Origin: Allomyces arbusculus
Taxonomy: Eukaryota > Blastocladiomycota > Blastocladiomycetes > Blastocladiales > Blastocladiaceae
Reading direction: 5' to 3'
Assembly: GCA_027604705.1 (NCBI GenBank)
Contig: JADHYV010000119.1
Span: 1-41,417 of the forward strand
Length of the DNA: 41,417 nucleotides
Position numbers and translations under genes: made by a program. Of this stretch, positions 10,881-20,155 are shown piece after piece. Positions within the stretch are counted from its first letter, which is position 1; every line of letters begins with the position of its first letter. A model generated the notes under the pieces. The model had not been told where the DNA came from. It saw only the letters and a program-made list of their open reading frames with translations, and did no database searches.

Positions 10881-12410
10881 GGTTGGTTGGAGTGCTTCTA
10901 TCGGTCTATCGCGGCGAGATGGGGATTGGGCACAACACCGGCACACGATGCTTGCGAATGAGCGTGCAGGATCAGCGGTCGATGCAGGGCTGCACAGTCA
11001 CGGGCGCGGGATGGCATTTATACCGCGACGCGTCGCTGTTGACCGCCGACCCGCACCGCCGCGTCAGGTTCACTTCGATCACGCTTTGATCACCTTGAGA
11101 ACGAGGGTATCCGTCACGCGGGAGCGTCATGGGGCGACATGCTTGCACCATCCGCACGCGACGTGTATAAGCGGCACCCGGGATCGAAGGAAGGGAAAAG
11201 AAACACGCGTCTAAAATGGTGAAATGTTGCTGCTTGGGAATCTTGGCAGATCATGCAAGAGACACGACGCGTTGGCCGTCGCTCTCACTGAGCTGATTCA
11301 TGGTCTAGAACGTTGTCGCGTGATTACGAAACCGTTCTCGATCGGAGAGTATCGAATGGCCTCCAGGCATCAGCACGCGACGTGAGCGCGTTTCAAGGCG
11401 TGATAACAAACGGCACCACACGACAGTATATATTGTTGTGAATGCCGCTGCAGCTGCCGGTCATATGGTCGGACCGAACCGCTGGAAGAGCGGAACGGAC
11501 ATAGGTGCAGCCCGCAGCATGCCCTCCCGCACGGAGCAGTTCAAAACCATGTTGAGCGGAGAAGAAAGGGCCGCCACATCCGTGATCCTCATCTGTGATG
11601 CAAAAACTGGTCGTGTGGCCTTGAAACGCGGACGTTGTGGACGAAAACCCGCGTCTGCAAAGTCTGCAAGGTCTGCACCAGCGCGCCCGAGTGGCACTGA
11701 CGCGCCCACATTGGTTGACGAGGGCAAGTATGGGATGTGATCAATGGTCGCACCAGTGTGCCACCAGGCCATCATGTCTGATCTTAACAGAGCGGCGCCA
11801 GAAATGGCAAAGAATACGCCACCTGCAAGTGGAACCATCCCGAGAACCCTGGACAGGATCAGATGGCACGCTCGTCTTTTCAGCTCACGCGCACGAATTT
11901 CCAGGACGACTTCTCGAACAGCATGACCAAGGGAAGTTCCGCAAAAGAAACGTCACGTATTGCATCATCAACAAATTCCTTACGGTGTGTCAAGAGGCAC
12001 AGACTCGTAAATGTCGTGAAGGGGATTGGAACATGGCCGTGCCGCTGGTTCCTCAACCTCTGAATGCCACTGCATCCTCGACCGCATCAGTGCCGTATCG
12101 TCGAGCACAGAAACCGTTGCCAGCAACATTAGATCCTCTGATGTGAACCAAAAGTGAGGTTAGGTTACTGCGCAGTTTTCCTCGGCAGGCCTATGATTGA
12201 GCAACATTGAAACACCGTTGCAAGCATCGCCGAGCACTGCCAGTCGTCGCATATTATTCCAGTCTCTCTGAAAGTATTGCGAGCTTGAAGCGAGCCTACT
12301 GCCGCTGAGTCGCCCCGTCCCTGCCATCCATACACTTGACAGCATCATGACAGCAATCAGTGCGTTCATCCCATCAGCAACTGCCGAAAGCTTCTCCACC
12401 GGAACTGACC
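10881..12410. other. Long gap with weak coding-like traces
   Basis: No recognised gene. The first 150 bp would hold the fungalysin promoter. On the minus strand an open frame (about 11955-11461) encodes a hydrophobic stretch, VPLAGGVFFAISGAALL, then a Pro/Gly-rich tail. In other minus frames 12129-12000 and 11975-11880 look protein-like (for example EFVDDAIRDVSFAELP) but do not join through normal-length introns. It may be the remains of a gene or chance. Base composition is less GC-rich than the neighbouring genes. Confidence 0.35.
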
Positions 12411-13812
12411 GGTGACGGCCGGTCACAACGAATCAGCCAGCATCAGGCCAACAGAGGACGCCAATGGCGCCACTGTCGATGCACCAGAGCAGCACCCGCT
12501 CGTCGCTCCTCGGGATGCATTGCCGCCAATTACGCCCGGCATTTTCCGTTCGAAAGTGCCGACTGATGATGCGGAGGCCATGAAGGTACAGGTCGAGCAG
12601 GGTGCGGTTTGAACGAAATGGTCGATTCTTGTTCCTGACCATGACAGCGTCAATTCTGGATCAAGTAGTTTATTTCCGAGGCGCGCGCTCATCCCGAGCT
12701 TCAACAACTCGGCGTCAACACGGTCATTTGCGACCTCGAGCTGTTTAAGTTCTGGGTACGCTCTTACGTGCTTCGCTTCGGCCGTGCCGTCTGCATTGCT
12801 CACGACTCACGTTTTCTGAACAGGTTGGGGCCAAGCATCACTCGGAGACCGCACACAAGCGACTAGCAACGACGCTTGTGCGTCAACCTCCACTGGCATC
12901 TCCATATCCGTCACCAGATCCCTCGCAATCTAACCCATTTCCGACACTTGACAGGCATGGCGCCGCGACATCAACCTGCCGCATGTCGCTGGCGAGGACT
13001 TCTCCGACCTCGATGCCGCCGGCAAACTGTTCAAGCTCCCGCGGCCGACCAAGGAGGGCTACACGGTCCTCGTCTGGCGGTCGCGGTTCCATGCGCCCGA
13101 GGACGACGCATCGCTCCAGCGGCTTGCGCGGTACTTTGTCAAGCATGTCCACCTGCTGTGGAAGCTCGGGTACGGCTTTGTTACGGCTCGACCGTGGTTG
13201 GAGGAGCGCAGCCGGCGATTGACGCTGCCGTACGTTTTGAAGGTACCACTCGGACCGCGTCGTGGTGATTATTGACCGTGACGGCGCCGAGTCGAAGAAT
13301 CGCGACTTGAATATGGCCAAAGTCGTGTCGACGACGTTCAATAGTACGTTTCTCCTGGGTACATTTGCGGAATTGTGTCCGTGAACTCACGGTGACTTTG
13401 CGACCCTGCATTAGCTCATTTCCCCGAGATTCTGGTACGGGCGCACGCATCTCAGTATTGACGAGCCAACCCAACAGTTCACATTCCTGTCCTCTTCCAC
13501 AGGAAGGTCTCTACGTGTTCCCGTCGTCGTGGTTCACGAGCGCGTGCTGGGCGATCATTCGTCCGTTTGTTGATCCTGTCACGGCCGCCAAGGTACACAC
13601 GAATGCCAATCAGATCCTCGAGATTTTCCCTGGCTAACCTGCCTGGTTCACGACAGGTGCACTTTCTCAGCGGCCCGGCGATGCACGAGCAGCTCGCGGC
13701 CATGATGGATGCAGATGCTGTTCCGACGCGGTGGGGCGGAACGTGGACGGGTGAGCCTGCGGGCCGCGACCCGTTCACGAACGCCATGGTGACGCCCGGC
13801 GCCGAGGCGTGA
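12411..13812 (+). CDS. CRAL-TRIO (Sec14-like) domain protein, copy 1; start unresolved
   Basis: Putative lipid-binding or lipid-transfer protein. Exons read as about 12411-12585, 12669-12755, 12824-12877, 12955-13169, 13243-13343, 13415-13434, 13503-13592 and 13657-13812. The 29-codon, 18-codon and 30-codon exons match the lengths in the downstream twin exactly. Domain motifs are ELQQLGVNTVICDLELFKFW (N-terminal helices), AWRRDIN, SDRVVVIIDRDG, THFPEIL and YVFPSSWFTSACWAIIRPF, ending with RWGGTWTGEP. Compared with its twin it has two extra introns, creating a 20-nt exon. The first exon is in frame and resembles the twin's (APRDALPPITP), but I find no in-frame ATG before it; an ATG at 12347 would need an unusually short intron. 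It may be intact with an unseen first exon, or damaged at its start. Confidence 0.72.
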
Positions 13813-14121
13813 GCGGGTTCGTGACGAGAGACGAGACGGTCGGTTTTCACCACTCTGTGCAATAGAAATTGATTGGTTCGTCGATTTCGCCGAGCTGCTG
13901 TTGTCTGCAGTGCGTTTTCGTTGACAAGACGCGGTCACCTGATTGATACCAACGAAATCAAGTGCTGGCCAGCTCTTAAGGCCTACCGCGGCCGCACCGT
14001 CATTCCTGCACTTCCTGACCTCTCTCTGCTCTTGCACTCGCTGCAAACCGACCTTCTCGCTTTTTGTGCGGCCCGCCGACTCGCCACCCCAACCCCGCGA
14101 CCCTTCTCAACCGTTGCGACC
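13813..14121. promoter_or_regulatory. Spacer between tandem CRAL-TRIO genes
   Basis: About 310 bp between the copy 1 stop and the copy 2 ATG. It must hold the end of the first transcript and the promoter of the second. A pyrimidine-rich stretch at 14005-14120 lies just before the ATG. No factor site is recognised. Confidence 0.4.
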
Positions 14122-15482
14122 ATGCCCGTCGCTGTCCCTGTTCCTGATGCGATACCCCCAACAATCAAGCCCGAAAATGGATCACCACCGCCCTCGTTCC
14201 GGCTCACGCAACCGCCGACCAACGATGAACGCGTCGTCGTACGCGTGGCCATGATTCCCGGCCAACTGCGAGGGGTTGGATCCTGATGAGCTCGCCGGCG
14301 ATAGTCGTTCTTGAAGGAAGCGCGTCAACAAGCTGAACTCGTCCAGTTGGGCGTCGACGCCGTCTCGGACGTGGAGCTGTACAAGTTCCTGGTGCGCGTC
14401 TCCTTGGTCCGCGACGTGCCAGGCTTGTGTGAGTCGACCAACCTCTCTTCCCGCCCGTTCCAGATCGCGAACGCCTACAACGCGGCCACGGCGCTCACCA
14501 AACTCAAGAGCACGCTGGTCTGCCCTCTCTCTCCTCGATCCACATTGCTTGTTCCGGACCTCACCCGCGACCTCCCGTCTCCGGCGTGTAGCAATGGCGC
14601 GTCGCCGTCGACTTCACCACGATCCCAAATGATGACTTCTCGGACCTCGACGCGATGGGCAAGCTGTACGTCCTGCCCGGCGCGAACCGGCGCGGACTCA
14701 CGACCGTCGTGTGGCGGGCGAAACTGCATTTCCCGGACCCGCCGCGGCTGCCGCACTTGATGCGGTATATCGCGTACGTCGTGCATTGGCGGTGGCGGCT
14801 TGGGTACGTTTTGCCGGAACGCGGTGGCGAGCTGAGATGGGGGCCTGACGAGGAGGAGGGATGGGTGGACAGATACGCGTCGGACCGGATCACGGTGATT
14901 TTCGACCTGGCCGATGCGTCGCAGCGGAATCGCGACTTGGAGATGGTGATTGAATTGGCCAAGACGTTCAATGCGCATTTCCCGGAGTGTCTCGTACGTA
15001 CCGCTCCGCGGTTCGCGCACGGAAACGCTCGGCGCGGACGACTGACGTCCGCGATTGTAGGACGAGTTCTACTTGTTCCCGTCCAGCTTTCTCGCGAGCA
15101 CGCTGTGGAGTATGGTGCGCCCGTTCCTCGACAAGGATACGGCTGACAAGGTCCGTTTTCCCGTCTTCCTTTTTCCCCGCGTTCCTGCACCGTCACCCAC
15201 GCACTTACTCCCCGCGCGCTCCGCCAGATCACTCTCGTCTCACAACCCGTGTTCCTCACCAAGTGCGCCGACCTGCACGACCTCGCGAGTATCCCGGAAC
15301 GATGGGGCGGGACCTGGACGGGCGAGCCCGTCGCGGCCGCCGAGGACGTGCCGCTGCCGCCGTCGGCGCCGGCGTCGCCCACGCGCAAGTCGTTCAGTGG
15401 CTCTGGGTCGGCACCGGCGTCGCCGACGCGCGTGGGTTCGCCGACGAAAAAGGGTGGAGAGGATGCGTTGGGGATCGATTGA
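14122..15482 (+). CDS. CRAL-TRIO (Sec14-like) domain protein, copy 2
   Basis: Paralog of the preceding gene, probably a cytosolic lipid-binding protein. Exons 14122-14238, 14305-14391, 14464-14517, 14592-14993, 15061-15150 and 15228-15482, about 333 residues, all frame-consistent. N-terminal CRAL helices carry ELVQLGVDAVSDVELYKFL then IANAYNAATALTKLKSTL and QWRVAVDF. The lipid-binding TRIO core has SDRITVIFDLADASQRNRD, NAHFPECL, FYLFPSSFLASTLWSMVR and PFLDKDTADK, the usual ..FPE....P..F...W...KPFLD...K pattern. The C-terminus is a Ser/Pro-rich tail repeating SAPASPTR, a likely phosphorylation target. The donor after STL reads GTCTGC, unlike the rest. Lipid ligand cannot be told. Confidence 0.85.
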
Positions 15483-15752
15483 TGAGGTGGGGACTGTCGG
15501 GGTGATGGGTGGTGGGGACTGGCACGGAGCAGGTGGGTTAGATGCGGATGACGGGGTGGAATGGGTGGAGTGGGTGGAGAGGAGAGGGAGGCGCTATGGG
15601 GTAGTAAACATTGCGTCGTTTGAGGATTCCTCGGTTCCGTGTGGGTCTGATCAGGTCGACGACGTGCAGCTATGGACGAGTGCATCGCAACCAACGACCG
15701 CACGAAGTTCAAGCAGATTGTGACAACGGCAAAAACTTTTATCACAACATAT
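15483..15752. other. Convergent 3' flanks
   Basis: 270 bp between the stops of the CRAL-TRIO copy 2 and RSA4 genes. G-rich on the + strand (15500-15600), then AT-richer. It must supply two opposing terminators or poly(A) sites. Confidence 0.4.
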
Positions 15753-17216
15753 CTACTGCCGCCACAACTTCAAACTGCGGTCCTTGGACCCAGAGCACGC
15801 GCGCTCACCATCTGGCGCCCAATCCACGGCATACACCTCGTCCGCATGCCCCGGCAAATCCCCTTTCAACTTCTTGGTGCGCAAATCCCACACCTTACAC
15901 GTCGAGTCCTTGGACGCCGACATCAACAACCGCTCGTCAGCCGAAAACACGCACTGGTAGACGGCGCCCACATGCCCACGGAGACCAAACAAGAATTTGC
16001 CTGTGAACCCATCCCAGACCTTGATCGACTTATCAAACGAGGCGGACGCGATCCGTGCGCCCGACGGCGAAAACGTCACATGGTTCACGAGTGCCTGGTG
16101 CCCCGTCATCCTCGTCGTCGCCTGCTTACTCGCCGACGGCGTCCACAGGAACAGCGTGAAGTCGTCCGACCCGGACACGAGCCGTTCCGCGCCCTTGTGC
16201 CCCGTGCGGTACCGTTCGCGCGCGATCTCGGCAGCCTCAGTTGCATTCGCCCACTTCTTCCCGGCCGACGCATGGTCGTACGGTCCGGTGCGCAACAGCG
16301 TCTCGGAAGACAAGGCCATTGTGTTCACCCAATGTCCGTGCCCCGCGAGCGTGCGGACCAACTTCCCATCATTCGCGGACCACGTCTTGATCGAGCAGTC
16401 GCGCGAGGCCGTGTAAATCAGTCCTTCCCCACCCCACTTGACGCATGTGATCGCCTTGGTATGCTGCGCAAGCGCAAACTCGGTTGTGCGCGACTTCGTG
16501 TCCCACACCCGCACCGTCCCGTCGCGCGACCCCGAGGCCAGTCGCGAACACGCGGCATTCGCGTGCATCGGTTCCCACGCGAGGCACGTCACGGCGTCGC
16601 GGTGGCCCTTCAGGACCGCGAGCGGTTTTGTGGCCGTGCCCTTGACGGTCCGCGCGTCCCAGAGACACACGAGCCCGTCCATGCCACCGGACGCGATCGT
16701 GTTTCCGTCGGGCGACCAGGCGACGCACAGGACCCAGTTGGTATGCGCCTTGAGCGTCGCCTTGGGCGTGGCCGTGTCCAAGTCCCAGACGCGCACGGTC
16801 GCGTCGCCCGAGCCCGACGCGACCGTGCGCGAGTCTGGTGCGAAATGGACCGACAGGACCGCGTCAGAGTGGCCCGTCATAGTCGCGCCGCACCGGGTCA
16901 CGGCACGCACGCGGAAGACGGCCTGCGGGGTGTACTCGATAATGAGCGTGGTTTCGGTGGATTTTTGTTGTTTCGTGAGCACATCGTGGTCGATTGAGGT
17001 CAGGATCTCGTCGTCGTCGACGGTGAACGTGTAGGGTAGCGGCTCGTCGTTGGCGAGGAGCTGGTTGAGGACGAGCGCGAGTTCCTTGGCGGTGGTGGTC
17101 GTGGGCAGTTGCAGCGGCGGGCCCGTCGGCTCGCCGTCCTTGGACCGGAATTGGGCCAGGACGGTTCGTGCGGGGGCCGCGGGGGCGGCTGATGCTGGTG
17201 GTGCTGCGGTCGTCAT
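15753..17216 (-). CDS. RSA4: Ribosome assembly WD40 factor Rsa4/NLE1 (Notchless)
   Basis: Nuclear 60S pre-ribosome assembly factor, pulled off by the AAA+ ATPase Rea1/Midasin. One uninterrupted exon, 487 residues. An N-terminal NLE ubiquitin-like domain (about residues 25-105, from VLAQFRSKDGEPTGP to TLIIEYTPQAVFRVR) binds the Rea1 MIDAS. An eight-bladed WD40 propeller follows, with repeats such as SGSGDATVRVWD, SGGMDGLVCLWD, SGSDDFTLFLWTP, SASFDKSIKVWD and SASKDSTCKVWD. It closes with the family C-terminus HADEVYAVDWAPDG...SLKLWRQ. Length and the insertion before SGSDDF match Rsa4. The Met at 17216 fits the family start; a Met 22 codons upstream would add an unrelated His/Gln-rich segment. 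Divergent from the Get5-like gene. Confidence 0.95.
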   Translation of the reverse strand: MTTAAPPASAAPAAPARTVLAQFRSKDGEPTGPPLQLPTTTTAKELALVLNQLLANDEPLPYTFTVDDDEILTSIDHDVLTKQQKSTETTLIIEYTPQAVFRVRAVTRCGATMTGHSDAVLSVHFAPDSRTVASGSGDATVRVWDLDTATPKATLKAHTNWVLCVAWSPDGNTIASGGMDGLVCLWDARTVKGTATKPLAVLKGHRDAVTCLAWEPMHANAACSRLASGSRDGTVRVWDTKSRTTEFALAQHTKAITCVKWGGEGLIYTASRDCSIKTWSANDGKLVRTLAGHGHWVNTMALSSETLLRTGPYDHASAGKKWANATEAAEIARERYRTGHKGAERLVSGSDDFTLFLWTPSASKQATTRMTGHQALVNHVTFSPSGARIASASFDKSIKVWDGFTGKFLFGLRGHVGAVYQCVFSADERLLMSASKDSTCKVWDLRTKKLKGDLPGHADEVYAVDWAPDGERACSGSKDRSLKLWRQ

Positions 17217-17510
17217 GCTGCTGTGGTGCTTGTTGAGTCGGCGTTGGGGTGGTTGATGCTGGTGGATCAATCGCGACGGCATGGTGGAGGCTGCGGTGGA
17301 TGATCATGTTGATGCGGTCACCCCCGTCCACGGGACCTGTTGCCCTGGCCCTGCACCCAAGCCATGCACCACCGCCCGCGTCGCGCGCTCTGTCGGCGCG
17401 TCTGGTCAGTCTGCCAAGCCCATCGTCAACGAAGAAGATCCCGCCACGACGCGCTGGATCAACACGCCAACTCGCTGCAGCCCTTCCGCACCCCGTCCAC
17501 ACCCTCCACC
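17217..17510. promoter_or_regulatory. Bidirectional promoter region, RSA4 / Get5-like
   Basis: Short spacer (294 bp) between two divergent start codons, so both promoters must lie here. No specific element recognised. Confidence 0.5.
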
Positions 17511-18285
17511 ATGTCGCAAGGCGAAGTCGCGTATGTCACGCAGTACCTGACGCACCTCGCGCAGCTGCCGCTCGTCTACCCGGACCACCATGCGCCCTAC
17601 AAGCACTGCATCCGGCCCAAGAACACCAAGAAGCCGCTCGCTCTCGGTACGCACCTCCTCCTCCGCCCCCGACTTCCACCGTCCTCCCTGACCCCCCCCT
17701 TCCCCCCCCTTTTTTTGATGGACAGACGTGACCCCAACCTCGTCGGCCCCCATCGCCCTGACCTTCAAGCCCATGAAATCAGCCCTTGCGCCCGTGACCT
17801 TGTCGGACATTGCCGCCGACACGACGCTCGTCGCAGACCTGAAAGTGACCGTCCTGCGCGCACTGGAGATTGACCCGGTCACGCACGCGGCGCGGTTCCT
17901 GCTCAAGGGGAAAGTGCTTGCGGACGACAAGTACATTCGCGAGTACCCCGCGGCCGTGTCGGGTGCGACCGTGAACGTCATGGTGTCGGACGCGGCGCCA
18001 GGCGAAGGGGCGCTGAAGCCGGCAGCGGCCAGCACGGCGGCCGATGCAGCCGCGAGCAAGGAAACGACGGCGGCGGCGGAGGAGGAGGAGACAGGGGAGA
18101 AGGAGCAGGCGAGGGAGGTGACGGTGACGCTGGCGGATCTGGCCAAGGACGCCAAGTTCTGGGCCGAGATCCGCGGCGTGATTGATGCGAATGTGGACCG
18201 GCTCGGGGTAGAGGGTGGGTTGACGAGCGCGTCGAAAGTGTTGGTCGCGTTCAAGGCCGCGCTCGAGCAGGCGGTGAGCAAGTAA
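17511..18285 (+). CDS. Get5/UBL4A-like ubiquitin-like protein of the GET pathway
   Basis: Probable GET/TRC-complex subunit that, with Get4, hands tail-anchored membrane proteins from Sgt2 to Get3. Exons 17511-17646 and 17726-18285, 231 residues. An N-terminal helical segment with Leu/Tyr/Pro features (FLTHLAQLPLVYPDHHAPY-like, residues 8-30) matches the Get4-binding region. A ubiquitin-like domain (about residues 55-125) contains LKVTVLRALEID, RFLLKGKVLADDKYIREY and ATVNVMVSD. After an Ala/Glu-rich linker, the C-terminal FWAEIRGVIDANV..VLVAFKAALEQ resembles the Get5 homodimerisation domain (FW..L..FL). The intron polypyrimidine tract is a long C/T run. The UBL call is firm; the Get5 assignment rests on three-part layout. 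A different UBL-domain protein is the main alternative. Confidence 0.72.
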
Positions 18286-18752
18286 TGTAGAGTGGAGAGC
18301 GGAGAGATGGATGGGAAAATGTGTTTTGTGTGCGTTTGGAGTGATGCGTCGTCGCGTGCCAGAGCAGGATCCTGATCGATGCCGGTCGAGGGCGTGGAAG
18401 GGGTTGGAGGACGTAGGAATCGGACACGCGTTGGAGATGACGGCGGAACAGTTGGAGACGAGTATCCCTCTCACTGCCAGCCAGCACGGTCTCGATGGTG
18501 GCCGAGGGCACGAGTTCTTTTGCCTGACGTCGGGTAAACACACACATAAGGTCAAGGAAACGGGTGGACAACATCAGAGATACATGGACAGAACGCACGG
18601 CAAAGGACAAAAAGGCATCCAACAAGCGACAAATCTAGCACGGCGGCAACGGCAGCAACGGCAGCAAACTCCCCCGCTCTCTCTCTCTTGGCACCCACAA
18701 ACTGAAAATCGGCCCTCCTCTTGGCTCATGTCGAATCAAGTCACGCGCCACT
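18286..18752. other. Convergent gap, Get5-like / GPI protein
   Basis: 467 bp between two facing stop codons. No ORF of interest, no RNA gene seen. Contains a CT-rich stretch near 18670-18690. Confidence 0.4.
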
Positions 18753-19583
18753 TTAAAACGCAGCCGCAGCGGCAACCACGGCAGCAATTGCCGCCACCGC
18801 GGCCTGCGCGTTGGCCGCCATCATCGGCTGCGCGCCCGCGGTCGTCGTGAACAGTGCTGGCGGCGTGGAGGTCGTCGACGTGGCCGTGCTAGTGGCCGAC
18901 GTGGTCGTGGGCGTGGTCTTGGTCGCCGATGAGGTGGTCGTCGAACTCGAGGTCGTGGTCGTCGACGAACTCGAGCTGGTCGAGGTAGACGTGGCCGAGG
19001 ACGTGGTCGACGAGGAAACGGGCGCGGTGATGGACGAGGAAATGGGGAACGCGCCCGAGTACTTGAACGTCTCCTGCGGCTGGCCGTCCCAGGCAAACTT
19101 GACGGCGTAGTCTGGTTGAAGGGTGGCGCGAAAGGGGGAAGGCAAGTGAGCCACTTAAGCACCGGTTCGCGAAGTGGCGATGCGGAGTAAGTAACCAAGA
19201 ACGTACCAGTGCCGGCAACCAGGTTCGTCGGCACCGTCCACTTGAACGAGCCCTCGGGGCCCTGCACGATGCCAATGTCGGTGATGGGCGTCATGTTGTC
19301 GGGCGAGCCGTTGACCTGCAATTTGGAGGATCGGTGAGCATCTCTGCATCGGCACAGCCGCAGCAACGACCAGGAGGAGGCGCACCTTCATGAGCGTCAG
19401 CGTCGCGCCAATGCCCGACTGCACGCCCTGCGCCGAGGGGTCATAGGCCCAGGTAATCGTGACGGTCGACCCGGCCGACCAGGCACCCGTGGGCGTGTTG
19501 ACAGTGACCTGCGCGGCGTGCGCGACGAGGGCGAGGGCAGCGAGCACGACAAGCGTGAGGAGCGGCGAGGCGAGCGAGTGCAT
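18753..19583 (-). CDS. Ser/Thr-rich GPI-anchored wall protein, Kre9/Knh1-like (PF10342 type)
   Basis: Secreted cell-wall or membrane-anchored protein of unknown exact role. Exons 19583-19386, 19315-19207 and 19111-18753, 221 residues. The signal peptide is LLTLVVLAALALVAHA. The mature N-terminus QVTVNTPTGAWSAGSTVTI followed by TWAY is typical of the Kre9/Knh1 N-terminal domain (..P..G..W..G....I.W). GSPDNMTPITDIG and GSFKWTVPTNLVAGTG complete the beta-sandwich. A Ser/Thr-only linker of about 60 residues, surely O-mannosylated, ends in a hydrophobic Ala/Val tail (AAVAAIAAVVAAAAAF) fitting a GPI signal. Related yeast proteins assist beta-1,6-glucan assembly, but many family members have no known role. 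Confidence 0.85.
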
Positions 19584-20155
19584 GGTCGGAATTTGGTGGA
19601 GAATTGGAGAGCAAGCGGCGGAGCTGGGCAGCGCGCGGTCTAGTGGGGTCGGTCTATGGTGGGCGTGCGGGATTGCAGCGAGTCGCGAGCGACGGGTGCT
19701 TGTTCCGGGTAGCGGGGCGGCGGGCGGGTGGAGAAGGTGTCGTCGACGGCCAAGAGTGCGGTGGGCGGGCGGCACGGCAGCGGCAGCAGCGGTGGCGAGG
19801 TAGACGACTCGACTGACTTGACGATGAGGGGCGAGAGGCGGGGACGGCGGAGAAGGGCGGGCGGGCGGGCCGGGCAGCGCGGCCAGATTCGAGGGCACGT
19901 GCCAGTGGCGAACTTCGCTTGGGCGGCCCCACCTCGCCCGACGGCGTCCCTGCCCATGATGGAGCGGTGGCGCCGCGCCGGCACGTGCTGCCGGCCCGCT
20001 GCGCCACAGGCTGGGCCGTGCCGCCTTGCATCTGACGCAGACACATGTGACCGCGACGACCTGCCGTTGCTGCGCGGTGCTCTTGCCTGCAGTCGTCGGT
20101 CGTCGTCGACAGCGCTGCTTGTCGACGGGCGCGCACCGACTTTGCCAGCAACTCG
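19584..20155. promoter_or_regulatory. Bidirectional promoter region, GPI protein / class C GPCR
   Basis: 572 bp between divergent starts, very GC-rich. Both promoters must be here. Open frames inside it are composition artefacts. Confidence 0.45.

Noticed and set aside
11461-11838. Frag1/DRAM/Sfk1-type membrane protein
   Set aside because: The stretch IDHIPYLPSSTNVGA is reminiscent of that family, but the following sequence has no further membrane segments.
15672-16997. Plus-strand 441-codon Arg/His/Pro-rich frame
   Set aside because: Antisense to RSA4, a clear conserved gene.
18811-19110. Plus-strand Val/Glu-rich open frame
   Set aside because: Antisense shadow of the Ser/Thr linker of the GPI protein.
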